Origin: a virus
Strand: one strand, 5' to 3'
Length of the DNA: 35,832 nucleotides
IMG/VR virus record: IMGVR_UViG_3300032315_000814
Coordinates: 1-35,832 of that record
Position numbers and translations under genes: made by a program. Under the pieces are notes generated by a model. The model worked only from the letters and a program-made list of their open reading frames with translations, did not search any database and had not been told where the DNA came from. Positions 27,255 through 35,195 of the stretch are shown piece after piece (position 1 is the first letter of the stretch; every line of letters begins with the position of its first letter).

Positions 27255-27862
27255 GCCAGCGCCTCCACGATGCTGATGGACACGGCGCCCAGCAACGGCG
27301 CGCGGACTTGGACCTCGCCCGCATCGTCAGACGCAAGCATAAAGGTGCCGGTCGGGCTGGCGATGGTCACAGCAGCACCGTCCGCGCCCGAGCGCCGGAT
27401 GGCCGGCGCAATCGGCACCGACGCCACGCCGGAACCGTTGGCCGTGACATCGGCGGTCACTTGGTGCAGCCGGCGGCGGTTGCCGGTGTCGGTATAGGAA
27501 AACCAATCACCGGCCAGGAACGCCTGCGCGTTGGCGCTAAAGCCGCGCATGGACACCGTGGCGCCCGTCTGGCTGGCGCCGTTGATGACTGGCGAACCGC
27601 CGCCCGTGGCCCGCCGAGGCGCGTGGACAGGGCCATAGAAGAACCGGCCCGCCATGCCGCCCATCGACGCCAGGAACGCTTCCAGCAGCCGGTAATCGGC
27701 CGGCGGCAGCGTGCGCCAGGTCAGGGTTGCTTCCCACCGCGCGCCGGGCAGCGCGAGCGTCTGCACCGTTCCGTCAAAGGGCGAGGTGTGCGTTTGCGTG
27801 CGAGCGCGCAGACGCCACGACACCTCAGACGGGTTGCGGATGGCCGGGAATGCCACGCTCAT
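27251..27862 (-). CDS. Minor/distal tail protein (203 aa)
   Basis: A 203-residue protein that follows the tape measure without a gap. The opening FPAIRNPSEVSWRLRARTQT, then HTSPFDGTVQTLALPGARWE, ATLTWRTLPPADYRLLEAFL is a recognisable minor-tail or distal-tail pattern, followed by GRFFYGPVHAPRRAT and SYTDTGNRRRLHQV. It should form the ring that joins the tail tube to the tip, the position of lambda gpM or a Dit protein. Confidence 0.75.
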   Translation of the reverse strand: MSVAFPAIRNPSEVSWRLRARTQTHTSPFDGTVQTLALPGARWEATLTWRTLPPADYRLLEAFLASMGGMAGRFFYGPVHAPRRATGGGSPVINGASQTGATVSMRGFSANAQAFLAGDWFSYTDTGNRRRLHQVTADVTANGSGVASVPIAPAIRRSGADGAAVTIASPTGTFMLASDDAGEVQVRAPLLGAVSISIVEALA

Positions 27863-29740
27863 TTACGCGCGCCTCCCCACGATACGCGCGGCCGAACCGC
27901 CGCGCTGGATGCTGTCAAGAAGCTCTGCGTTCGACGCGCGCGCGATGGCGACCATCTCGGCCCGCAGGCGCGGCACCATCGACGCATCCGCGCCGCGGGC
28001 GTCGATGTTGTAAGTCGGCGCGAAGGTCATCCCGCCGCCGCCTTCCATCGCCACCGGGATGCGGCGGCCGTCAGGCAGCGGAACGTAAGCCTCAGGCGTG
28101 CGGCCTTCACCAAACAGCGCAATTTGCGGGCTGTTGGCGATGCCGCCCATTGCGTAGCGGTTTAGCGGCATAGGGCCGCCAGCGGTCATAATGCCGCCGT
28201 TGGCAAACGTGCCGCCACTCGCGCTGACAGTTGGCAGTGTCGCGCCGGCACCCGCCCCGCCAGCGCCCGCAAAGAGCCCGCCAAGTGACCCCATCGCTGA
28301 CTGCACGCCGCCCGCCAGCGCATTGCCGAGCGGCTGAGTGATAGCCGCGCGAATGATGATGCGCGCGATGTCCTGCTCTAGGCCCTTTAGGACTTCGGAA
28401 AATTCGCGGCCTCTGACAATCGCATCCTCAAACGCAGAAGAAAACGAGAAGCCAAGCTCATTGGCAAACTGGCTGGTGCGCTCCGTGCGGCGCTGTGTTT
28501 CTTCGATTTGCTCGCCCAGGCGGATAGATGTGCGCTCGACCTCGGCGCTAAACTGTTCCTCGGTGATAATCCCCGCCGCCAGCAGCGATGTCAGGAACTC
28601 TTGCTGCCGCGCGTATTCGGTAAGGACGGGGGTGGCAGCTTCTAGGCCGGCGGTCGAAAGGTTAACCGCTTGGTTGTAGGCGTCGAACTGGCGGGTCAGG
28701 TCGGCCGTTCTGGCGGCCAGAATGCCCTGGACATCTTCCGCGCCCATGGCCACGCGCTCCGCGCGGCCCGGCCTAGGCTCTAGACGCGAAAGCTGCGCGT
28801 CACGGTCGGTTGCCGCCTGCCCTTCAAGCCGCTCCAACTCGGCCGCACCGAACAAGCCGATTGCCGCCAAGCCGCGCAACTCGCGAATGCGTTCGTCATA
28901 CTGCTGCGCGATGCGGTAGCGATCATCAAGCTGGCGGCGCAACGCCTCTGCTTGCTCGCCTTGCCTTGCGCTGGGGTCAGAAAACGCCCCAAGCATACGC
29001 TGCTCCAGCCGCTCCAACTCCGCCGCCGCGCGGGTCATTTCTTCGCGCAGGCGATTGAACTCGACCACCCGGCGCTGAACACTGTCGGGGATACGGGTTT
29101 CAGGCCCCGCCAACGCTTGCGCGTCTCGGGCCTGCTGCACCGTCGGCTCTAGCTCAGCAAGACGCTCAGCGCGCGCCGCCTGCTGCTGCCGGATGGACGC
29201 TGCGGCTAGGGCGCTAGTCGAGACGACGGCGGCACGCGCCGTGCGGTCAAGGCGCGCGATCCGCTCGATTTCAGTCTCGAAAACGTCGTTGGCGGCTTTG
29301 GTGGCATCTTCCAGCCGCTTTTGTGCTTCGGCCAGTTCGTCAGTCGCGTTTCCGGCACTGAGAAGCTGATAGGCCAAAAGGCCAACAGTCAGGACCGCGC
29401 CCGCAATCGCGCCGCCTGTGCCGAAGATACCCAGAAATTGCGACGCCTGGGCGCCGAACGCAGTAATAGCGTTCTGGCCCATCTGCACTTGGACCGCAAA
29501 ATCCTGGATTTGATAGCCGGCCGCGCCTGCCGCCTGACCAAAGCGGCCTGCGTTTTCCCCGGCTTCGCGCGTGGAGCGCGACAAGGCGCCGACACCGCCG
29601 CCGCTTGCGCTGCGCTGCGCCGCCGCATCAAGGCGCTGCAAGGCGCGCTCGCCCTGCTCGCCCATTTGCAAAAGCTGCTGGCGAACCACATCCGCATCGC
29701 GGACGCTCAGCGACAGGACGATAGCGCGCGAACCGCTCAA
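27863..29740 (-). CDS. Tail tape measure protein
   Basis: A 625-residue tape measure. The N-terminal segment has long helices (VVRQQLLQMGEQGERALQRL), followed by a hydrophobic segment (FLGIFGTGGAIAGAVLTVGL, residues about 103-126) that could insert in the host membrane. Extended coiled coils run to about residue 440. A C-terminal region carries FANGGIMTAGGPMPLNRYAM and ALFGEGRTPEAYVPLPDGR, a hallmark of tape measures. At about 0.15 nm per residue, the known rule for siphoviruses, this predicts a tail near 90-95 nm. It directly follows the frameshifted chaperone gene, whose product loads onto it. Confidence 0.93.
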   Translation of the reverse strand: MSGSRAIVLSLSVRDADVVRQQLLQMGEQGERALQRLDAAAQRSASGGGVGALSRSTREAGENAGRFGQAAGAAGYQIQDFAVQVQMGQNAITAFGAQASQFLGIFGTGGAIAGAVLTVGLLAYQLLSAGNATDELAEAQKRLEDATKAANDVFETEIERIARLDRTARAAVVSTSALAAASIRQQQAARAERLAELEPTVQQARDAQALAGPETRIPDSVQRRVVEFNRLREEMTRAAAELERLEQRMLGAFSDPSARQGEQAEALRRQLDDRYRIAQQYDERIRELRGLAAIGLFGAAELERLEGQAATDRDAQLSRLEPRPGRAERVAMGAEDVQGILAARTADLTRQFDAYNQAVNLSTAGLEAATPVLTEYARQQEFLTSLLAAGIITEEQFSAEVERTSIRLGEQIEETQRRTERTSQFANELGFSFSSAFEDAIVRGREFSEVLKGLEQDIARIIIRAAITQPLGNALAGGVQSAMGSLGGLFAGAGGAGAGATLPTVSASGGTFANGGIMTAGGPMPLNRYAMGGIANSPQIALFGEGRTPEAYVPLPDGRRIPVAMEGGGGMTFAPTYNIDARGADASMVPRLRAEMVAIARASNAELLDSIQRGGSAARIVGRRA

Positions 29741-30072
29741 CGCTCGTCCCTCCGTCTCTCAGATTGACCCATCAAAATGCCCTCGGCGCAGGCCGCCAGC
29801 AGCGGCGCGGCTTGCGGGCGCGGCACGCCAAATGCCTCGGCCGTATCGAGGGCCGCCGACATATTTACCGATGCCATTTCACCGAAGGCGAGGCAGGCTT
29901 CAGAAGCCCGCAGGCACATCACGCCGGCCTGCGTCGCCGGCAGATTGGTGACGCCGGGGCAGTCACCGCAGCGGCCTGTTAGTTGGCCGTCTGGTCCTCG
30001 CGGCCGGTCGCCGCAGCCGTCGCAGTGCTGGGCGCTCCCGCTCCAACGCCATCGGAGGAGAGCGCGGAGGCG
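29737..30072 (-). CDS. Tail chaperone GT extension (translated by -1 frameshift from the gpG-like gene)
   Basis: This frame has no start of its own that fits and is reached by -1 slippage at 30078-30072 inside the upstream gene. The extension is 111 residues and the full GT product is 249. It begins RLRALLRWRWSGS and then has a zinc-ribbon-like set, CDGCGD and CGDCPG (two CxxC pairs 18 residues apart). It continues with AGVMCLRASEACLAFGEMAS and FGVPRPQAAPLLAACAEGIL. A gene call starting at the GTG at 29922 would capture only its last 61 residues. By analogy with lambda gpGT, the T part binds the tail tube while G binds the tape measure. The stop overlaps the tape measure start. Confidence 0.8.
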   Translation of the reverse strand, partial: RLRALLRWRWSGSAQHCDGCGDRPRGPDGQLTGRCGDCPGVTNLPATQAGVMCLRASEACLAFGEMASVNMSAALDTAEAFGVPRPQAAPLLAACAEGILMGQSERRRDER

Positions 30073-30485
30073 TTTCCCTCGGCGATATCCGCCTCAAGCG
30101 GCGCCCGCAGCGCGCGGCGGAACGCCGGGCCAAGCACAGCATGGCGGGCGAAGGCTTCCAGCGTGGCGGGGTTGATGGGCGCCGGCTCGCCAGCAACGCC
30201 CAAGCCTTCCCAGGCCACGACGCAAAAGCGCGCCAGCGCCTCGATCTCGAAAGCCTCGGCCATCCCGGCCAGCGCCGAAGCATTGGCGGCGTTGAAGCCC
30301 ACCGGGTCAGGCGCCATGCCTGTCTCGGCCTGCGCCTTAGCCTCGCGCTGCAAGCCAGCGGCGCGCACGATGGCCTCGGTGCGGGCCGCCTCTGCCCGCG
30401 CCGTGGTCAGCGGCTCAACCTCGACCCGAACGCCGCCGGGCAGGCTAAGCCAGCGGCGCACAGGCGCCGTGCCAAGGTCGATCAT
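29979..30485 (-). CDS. Tail assembly chaperone, gpG-like short product
   Basis: A 168-residue protein, directly after the tail tube gene (TGATG overlap) and two frames before the tape measure, the fixed location of tail chaperones. The N-terminal beta segment (RRWLSLPGGVRVEVEPLTTA) and helices (LAGMAEAFEIEALARFCVVA, then WEGLGV) resemble gpG-type chaperones. Residues 139-168 are Ala/Ser/Thr-rich and look like non-selected sequence. This is expected, because that segment overlaps the -1 reading of the GT product. The short form should be the major product. Confidence 0.8.
   Translation of the reverse strand: MIDLGTAPVRRWLSLPGGVRVEVEPLTTARAEAARTEAIVRAAGLQREAKAQAETGMAPDPVGFNAANASALAGMAEAFEIEALARFCVVAWEGLGVAGEPAPINPATLEAFARHAVLGPAFRRALRAPLEADIAEGNASALSSDGVGAGAPSTATAAATGREDQTAN
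30032..30078 (-). promoter_or_regulatory. Programmed -1 frameshift site: slippery heptamer plus stem-loop
   Basis: The heptamer G GGA AAC (30078-30072) lies in the correct register: codons 137 and 138 of the gpG-like gene are GGA AAC. After six bases a stem forms, GCGCTC (30065-30060) with GAGCGC (30037-30032), with further TCC/GGA pairing inside. Lambda uses the nearly identical G GGA AAG for its gpG-gpGT shift. The -1 frame beyond the site is open for 111 codons and protein-like, while the zero frame becomes low-complexity and stops 31 codons later. Confidence 0.85.
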
Positions 30486-31432
30486 CAGTAAGCCGCCACC
30501 GCGTTCTTGTAGGTGACGCGCAGCAGCGAAGCGTCGGTCGCGTCGTCCGAGGCGATGAAATTGTAGGTGCGGCTAATGCCAGCCGGGCCTTCGACCGAAG
30601 CGGAAGTCGGCTCAAGAATGCACCGCGGATAGTGGAATTCCACCGAGGTGTTGGCGTCGATGGTCAGCGTGAAGGTCACGCTCGCCGCCGTGCCGGCGCG
30701 GGCCGCCGTCTCAAGAGCATGGTCAGCGAAGCGCACGGTGATGGACCCGCCGCCAGTCGCTTGGCCGAAGTCAATGCCGCCAATGCCGAGGCCCGCGCCA
30801 ACGGTCGGCACAGCTTCCATACCGTTTGAGAACCGAATGGTGCCGCCGGTCACACCGCCCAGCGCCGTGCCGCCACGGCTGATAGAGCCCTGGATCTGGT
30901 GGAAGCGCGTAAACGCCGTCACGGTCGGCGTGCCTGCGCCGGACGTGGCGGCCAGCGTCTCGGACAAGCACATCAGGCCAATGGTGGCCTGCGCCGCGCC
31001 GTCTGGCGCGATGGACACTTCTAGGCTGTTCGCCCGAACGCCAAGCGCGCGCTCAAACCGGTTGATGTCGGTAAACGCTTTCTCAATGGAGCGGGACGGC
31101 AGCGCGCTGCCACCCGACTTAAAGACGTGCGTGCGGTTCGTCGTGCCCGTGGTGGTCGGGGCGCCCAGCATCATCCGCAGCCAGTGGCCAAAATGCACCG
31201 TGTCGATGGGAACGCGCGCGCTGCCTTCGACGCGGGCGACCGACTGATAAGGGTCAGCGGCGTTGCGGCGGGCGTTAGCGGATAGGATGGTGTCAGACTG
31301 CAAGCCAGGCGTGGCGCCTACTTGCAGCAGAAAGGCCGGGAACTGCGCCCAATCGCCGCCAGGCGCGACGCCCTCGGTGACTTCTTGGACCCAGTAGAAG
31401 CGGGCGGCTGCGCCCTGTGCGCCGAGCGGCAT
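30485..31432 (-). CDS. Major tail tube protein
   Basis: A 315-residue protein. I start it at ATG 31432 with GGAG 8 bases upstream, and discard the longer frame to 31537. It begins MPLGAQGAAARFYWVQEVTE, and later has FGHWLRMMLGAPTTTGTTNR, THVFKSGGSALPSRSIEKAF, and strands typical of the phage tail tube fold (SVTFTLTIDANTSVEFHYPR). It should polymerise into the tube between terminator and tip. The following gene is the chaperone, consistent with tail assembly. Confidence 0.88.
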   Translation of the reverse strand: MPLGAQGAAARFYWVQEVTEGVAPGGDWAQFPAFLLQVGATPGLQSDTILSANARRNAADPYQSVARVEGSARVPIDTVHFGHWLRMMLGAPTTTGTTNRTHVFKSGGSALPSRSIEKAFTDINRFERALGVRANSLEVSIAPDGAAQATIGLMCLSETLAATSGAGTPTVTAFTRFHQIQGSISRGGTALGGVTGGTIRFSNGMEAVPTVGAGLGIGGIDFGQATGGGSITVRFADHALETAARAGTAASVTFTLTIDANTSVEFHYPRCILEPTSASVEGPAGISRTYNFIASDDATDASLLRVTYKNAVAAY

Positions 31433-31445
31433 TGCCGGTTCTCCG

Positions 31446-31889
31446 TTAAAGGTTGGACGTGGTGGTGCTGGTGCGGAAGCTGACCGTGCCCCAAAGGCGC
31501 GCGCGACCGCTGTCGAAACTGTCTTCCAGGCCGTCAAACAGGACGGGGCTGAACTTCGTGGCGTCTGGCGTCCAGCCGACCAGCGCGGCGACCACCGCCT
31601 TGGCTGCTGTCAGCAGGCCAGTCGCGCCGGCTTGGCCGCGCTCGTCGGTCGAGTTGTCAACCGCAATCATCACGCGGAACCGGACCAGCAGATGCTGGTC
31701 GAGCGGGCTGATTTCCTCGCCGTCGCCAGGCTCGATGCCGCCGGGCATGAAAAACGCATGAGGCACCGGGAACTCGGTCTGTTCGGACGCGCGGACCTCG
31801 GCCGCCGTGCCAGCCACGCGGTTGCTAAACAGCGCGCATTGGCCGCGAAGGCGCGTGATGACTTGGTTCGGCAGCGCCGCAATGCTCAT
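31446..31889 (-). CDS. Tail terminator protein
   Basis: A 147-residue alpha-beta protein (ITRLRGQCALFSNRVAGTAA, FPVPHAFFMPGGIEPG, QHLLVRFRVMIAVDNSTDER, LLTAAKAVVAALVGWTP, SFRTSTTTS). The pattern of a short helix, an HAFFMPG turn and a beta sheet with an extended insertion is that of Gp37/Gp68-type tail terminators. It caps the tail tube and joins it to the head. The ATG overlaps the preceding completion gene (31886-31889). Confidence 0.75.
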   Translation of the reverse strand: MSIAALPNQVITRLRGQCALFSNRVAGTAAEVRASEQTEFPVPHAFFMPGGIEPGDGEEISPLDQHLLVRFRVMIAVDNSTDERGQAGATGLLTAAKAVVAALVGWTPDATKFSPVLFDGLEDSFDSGRARLWGTVSFRTSTTTSNL

Positions 31890-32488
31890 GCTGCCCCCCG
31901 GAATGCCGCGTTGGCGTCAATGGCGCGCAGAAGACGGCGCTCTAGGTCGTCCATCGCCCGCTTTTGCAGCGGCGTCCAAATCGGACGCGGCTCAACGTGC
32001 GTTTTTGCGGCGGCGCGCTTGGATTTGCCTTTACCTTGGTAGAAGCGGCCGGTGCCCAGCTCCATCCAGTGGCGATGATTGGCGATGCCTTTTTCGCTGA
32101 AAACTCTAGCACCGTAGCCCTTGAGCCGCGATGGAAACTCTACCCGCAAGCCGCGCAGCAAGTTGCCGGTAAAGACGGCCGGCGGCTCGCCCGGGCGCGA
32201 GGCGCGCCAAGACCGAACATTGCCGCTCTTAAGCTGCTTGCGCCGGACCACGGTCCTCTCAATGCCGCCGAAAAGCTCAACGCGCTGCCTGACTGCCCGA
32301 TACCGCCCTCGGCCAGATCGCGCCCCATACAGAATGCCGCTCTTAGGCCGCCGCAGCTCGGTCGCCACGATGCGGTTATACTCGCGCGCTAGGTCGCGGA
32401 TGACGCCGCGCAGATCAGCATCAAGCGCCGCCGCGTCAGTCGCGAGCTTCAGAAATGCACCGCGGTTGCCAATGGACACGCCGATCAT
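31886..32488 (-). CDS. HK97 gp10-like head-tail completion protein
   Basis: A 200-residue basic protein. The start chosen is ATG 32488, which makes an ATGA overlap with the head-tail adaptor stop. The recognisable motif is WRASRPGEPPAVFTGNLLRG, followed by RVFSEKGIANHRHWMELGTG and RPIWTPLQKRAMDDLERRL. This is the HK97 gp10 family of neck or tail-completion proteins. Its order relative to adaptor and terminator agrees with HK97-type phages. Confidence 0.85.
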   Translation of the reverse strand: MIGVSIGNRGAFLKLATDAAALDADLRGVIRDLAREYNRIVATELRRPKSGILYGARSGRGRYRAVRQRVELFGGIERTVVRRKQLKSGNVRSWRASRPGEPPAVFTGNLLRGLRVEFPSRLKGYGARVFSEKGIANHRHWMELGTGRFYQGKGKSKRAAAKTHVEPRPIWTPLQKRAMDDLERRLLRAIDANAAFRGAA

Positions 32489-32820
32489 GCGTCGAAGTCC
32501 ACCCGCATTTCCTCGGCCATCACTTCCAGCCAACGCCGCCGGCCGTCAGGGTCGCGCGCGTCGCGCTTGCGGAAACGCTGCGCGCCTTCGTTAACCGACA
32601 GATGCGTGAATGTGGTCGGATCCAGCCAGCGCATGGTGATGCGATGCGTGATGGCGTCGCCAACCTGTATCGAGCCGATGTAAACGCTGCCGCGCGTGGC
32701 CTCGACCGCGCCCCAAACCTCGGCAACCAACGCATAAGTCTCGGCAATGCCCGTGCTGCCGTCTGCCGCCTGCTGGCGCATTTCCAGCGTGACGCGGTTG
32801 CGAAGGGCGCCGATGTTCAC
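32485..32820 (-). CDS. Head-tail adaptor (SPP1 gp16-like)
   Basis: A 111-residue protein, GTG start at 32820 in a GTGA overlap. It shows the family's pattern: LRNRVTLEMRQQAADGSTGI, VWGAVEATRGSVYIG, HRITMRWLDP, and the ending RRRWLEVMAEEMR. These small beta-barrel proteins form the stopper ring below the connector and hold the packaged DNA until ejection. Confidence 0.88.
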   Translation of the reverse strand: MNIGALRNRVTLEMRQQAADGSTGIAETYALVAEVWGAVEATRGSVYIGSIQVGDAITHRITMRWLDPTTFTHLSVNEGAQRFRKRDARDPDGRRRWLEVMAEEMRVDFDA

Positions 32821-33401
32821 AGCCCGTGCACCCGATACGGGTCAAGCAGCCGGCGCACCGCAGGCACCTCAGACAGCGGCTTCGCGGCGCTCGCCTCGCG
32901 GTTTTCGTAAAGCTCACCCAGCACCAGCAGGATGGCCGCGCGCAGGGCGGCAGGAACCGCCCCGGCGTTGGTATAACCGGCCTGGAACCGCACGCGCACC
33001 GCGGCGCGGTCATCGAGGCGCGTGCCCGGCCAGGTCGTGCCCACCGCCGGCCACAGAAGCGCCGGCTGAGCAGTCGGGCCAGACGATGCTTCGACTTGAT
33101 AGGCGGCCGGGTCGAGCAGCGTATCCGCGCCAGCCGCCGAGGTGTAGCGCAGCGATGTCACCGACAGCAGCGGCGGAACCGGCAGGGTGATGGCGCCGAT
33201 GGGAAACTCAGGCAGCCGCACTTCCCAGGTCTGCGCCATCAGCGCGCGGCCGGTGTGGTTCTCCACCGCCTCGCGAGCCGCCTGCAAGTATGCCTCGATC
33301 AGCGTGGCGTCGGTGCCGCCGATGCCCGCGCGCAGATGTTCCTGCGCGTCAGCCAGCGAAACCGGCTCAACAGCAGGGGCCGTAATGAGGCGGATGTCCA
33401 T
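32817..33401 (-). CDS. Head-tail connector (gp6/gp15-like)
   Basis: A 194-residue protein with the classical opening of the connector family, LITAPAVEPVSLADAQEHLR, the helix IEAYLQAAREAVENHTGRAL, then TWEVRLPEFP, LSVTSLRYTSAAGADTLLDP, VRFQAGY and AILLVLGELYENRE near the end. It forms the dodecameric ring docked on the portal. The gene lies just after the decoration gene and its UUCG hairpin. Confidence 0.9.
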   Translation of the reverse strand: MDIRLITAPAVEPVSLADAQEHLRAGIGGTDATLIEAYLQAAREAVENHTGRALMAQTWEVRLPEFPIGAITLPVPPLLSVTSLRYTSAAGADTLLDPAAYQVEASSGPTAQPALLWPAVGTTWPGTRLDDRAAVRVRFQAGYTNAGAVPAALRAAILLVLGELYENREASAAKPLSEVPAVRRLLDPYRVHGL

Positions 33402-33421
33402 GCGGCGCCCTCACTTAAAGA

Positions 33422-33447
33422 GCGGGACGGCCCGAAGGCCGCCCCGC
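33422..33447 (-). promoter_or_regulatory. Strong UUCG-capped hairpin between decoration and connector genes
   Basis: On the minus strand GCGGGGCGGCC (33447-33437), TTCG (33436-33433) and GGCCGTCCCGC (33432-33422) form an 11-bp stem with one G-U wobble. In the opposite strand the same position would be an A-C mismatch, so the structure is tuned to RNA from the minus strand. UUCG loops on C-G pairs are unusually stable. TCTTTAAG follows instead of a long T-run, so it is probably an attenuator or RNA-stability element that lowers expression downstream of capsid genes. Confidence 0.7.
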
Positions 33448-33453
33448 ATTGGC

Positions 33454-33891
33454 TCAGGCCGGAGGCGCGACGCGGTCAAGAAGACCGCGAACCGCCACCG
33501 CCGACATCGGCGTGGCCGTGGCGTGCGTGCCGCCAAAGTCCGCCAGCAGCTTCAGGAACTGCTTGCGGCCCCGGTAGCCCACGACCGTCACGCTCGGCGT
33601 CGCATGCGCGGCGACAAGCGAGCGGACGATGCCGCCCGCGCCCACCGTCACGCCCACGACGTCATCCTGCTCCACGGCCGTGTATGTGCCGCCAGAGGTG
33701 TCGCAGTGGGTCAGCTTGAACTCGACCTTGTTGGTGGTCGTGAACGTAATGCCACCCACACCGACCTCAATAAGCACCGTGCAGGCTTGCGCCTTGCCGA
33801 TGTCGAGCGATGCCGGGGTGTTGTCAGCATCATACGCAGCGGCGGGCAAAAGAACGCCCGCCGTCAAAGTTTCGCTTTGGTCGAAGCGCAT
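33454..33891 (-). CDS. Capsid-associated (head decoration-like) protein
   Basis: A 145-residue beta-rich protein with a strong AAGGAG ribosome-binding site 10 bases before ATG 33891. Segments include TLTAGVLLPAAAYDADNTPA, CTVLIEVGVGGITFTTTNKV and SLVAAHATPSVTVVGYRGRK. It is encoded directly after the major capsid gene, where decoration or capsid-stabilising proteins often lie. No family is recognised with certainty. Confidence 0.6.
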   Translation of the reverse strand: MRFDQSETLTAGVLLPAAAYDADNTPASLDIGKAQACTVLIEVGVGGITFTTTNKVEFKLTHCDTSGGTYTAVEQDDVVGVTVGAGGIVRSLVAAHATPSVTVVGYRGRKQFLKLLADFGGTHATATPMSAVAVRGLLDRVAPPA

Positions 33892-33905
33892 GGGGTCCGC
33901 ACTCC

Positions 33906-35126
33906 TTACGAAGCGGCGTTGACGAACACCTTTACGGCGCCGCCAACGTCAATGAGGTTGCCGCCCGAGCGCATCCACGCGAGGAAGCCGACCTGGCCCT
34001 TTTTCGTGAACGCGCTGTCGGTGAAGCGGAACATCTCCACCGCCATCACGTCGCGGATGTAGTAGGTGGAGAAGTCACCAAACAGGATCGACCGGGCGCT
34101 TGCCGCCATGTCGACAATGTCTTGGTTGATGCTGATCGGCGCGCCCAACAGGCGATCCGGCGCACCTTCCGGAACACCCTGCTCATAGCCCGGCACGAAA
34201 ATGGGGCGGTTCTGCTGATCCTTAATCTGGCGGATCTTCATCAGCGTGTTGTCGTTGAACATCCAGCGCACGCGGCCAAGGTCGCGATAGGCCGGGTCAA
34301 CCGAGTGCTGCAACTCCACCAGGCTGTCATAGGTCACGGCAGTGACCTGCGAGGTGCTGTTGGCAGCGGTCTTGCCGGCGGTCGCGGCAGTCACCACGCC
34401 GTTCGGCTGGCCGGTGCCGGTGCCGATTGTGAAGTGCCGGTTGGTAATCCGCGCCAGGCGGGTCGACAGACGGTCGCGAACGAACGCCTCGATGTCCACC
34501 ACGCTGTCCTGCAGCAGTTCAAACGGAACCGCCACGACTTTGGAAGAATACTTATAGACCGGCAGGCTGATGGTGCCGAACGTCACATCGGCATCCGTCG
34601 CAGTCTGGTTCTCGGCGATGATCTCGCCGACTTCAGCCGTGCCGTTCGACGTCGGGAAGCTCATTGCGCCCACGCCGGTCGTGCTGATGGTCGTCGAAAC
34701 CTGACGCATGCCACCGAACGCCTTCAGCGCGTCCAGCACCGAGCGCGCCACTTCGCTGTCAACCGTGAAGCCACCCTCGGAACCCGTGGTGGTGCTCATG
34801 GTGTTGCGGACGTGCGACCAGTCGTCGGCGTTAAGCGCCTTGTCGCCGCCCTGCAGCCACTTGGCGTAGATCGTCATGCCACGGTCGCCCGTGTTGCGGC
34901 CACGCTTCTCGGCAGCTTCGGCAACCGCGTGCGTGCGGGTTTCGGCCGCAATCTTCTCGTTCGCGTCCACGATGCGCTTGATCTTGGCGTCAATTTCGTC
35001 GATCTGCGCCATGCCCGCGTCATAGATCGGCTGATCCGCAGCCTCGTTCCACTCGGTCTTGGCAACAAGTTCATGCAGCGACTTGGCGACAGCCGCGCGC
35101 TGCTCACGCAGGGCCTGAATGGCCAT
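33906..35126 (-). CDS. Major capsid protein (HK97 fold)
   Basis: A 406-residue capsid protein with AAGGAAA upstream of ATG 35126. Residues 1-80 are a helical delta (scaffold) domain (QALREQRAAVAKSLHELVAK, then DEIDAKIKRIVDANEKIAAE), expected to be removed by the protease. The mature fold starts around residue 105 (STTTGSEGGFTVDSEVARSV). It continues with the E-loop region, GEIIAENQTATDADVTFGTI, YKYSSKVVAVPFELLQDS, FTIGTGTGQPNGVVT, and GFLAWMRSGGNLIDVGGAVK. Whether crosslinking residues like those of HK97 exist cannot be judged by eye. Confidence 0.95.
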   Translation of the reverse strand: MAIQALREQRAAVAKSLHELVAKTEWNEAADQPIYDAGMAQIDEIDAKIKRIVDANEKIAAETRTHAVAEAAEKRGRNTGDRGMTIYAKWLQGGDKALNADDWSHVRNTMSTTTGSEGGFTVDSEVARSVLDALKAFGGMRQVSTTISTTGVGAMSFPTSNGTAEVGEIIAENQTATDADVTFGTISLPVYKYSSKVVAVPFELLQDSVVDIEAFVRDRLSTRLARITNRHFTIGTGTGQPNGVVTAATAGKTAANSTSQVTAVTYDSLVELQHSVDPAYRDLGRVRWMFNDNTLMKIRQIKDQQNRPIFVPGYEQGVPEGAPDRLLGAPISINQDIVDMAASARSILFGDFSTYYIRDVMAVEMFRFTDSAFTKKGQVGFLAWMRSGGNLIDVGGAVKVFVNAAS

Positions 35127-35170
35127 GATGAGGTTTCCTTTCAGGAAGGCCGAAATGCCCCGGCCGGGCT

Positions 35171-35195
35171 ATCTGACGCGCGGCTGCGCTCAGAT
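35171..35195 (-). promoter_or_regulatory. Hairpin between protease and major capsid genes
   Basis: ATCTGA (35171-35176) pairs with TCAGAT (35190-35195) and GCGC (35078-equivalent position 35178-35181) with GCGC (35186-35189), around a 4-base loop. One base is bulged. The stem includes the protease stop codon and lies about 45 bases before the capsid ATG. There is no T-run, so RNA processing or protection of the highly used capsid message is more likely than termination. Confidence 0.55.
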
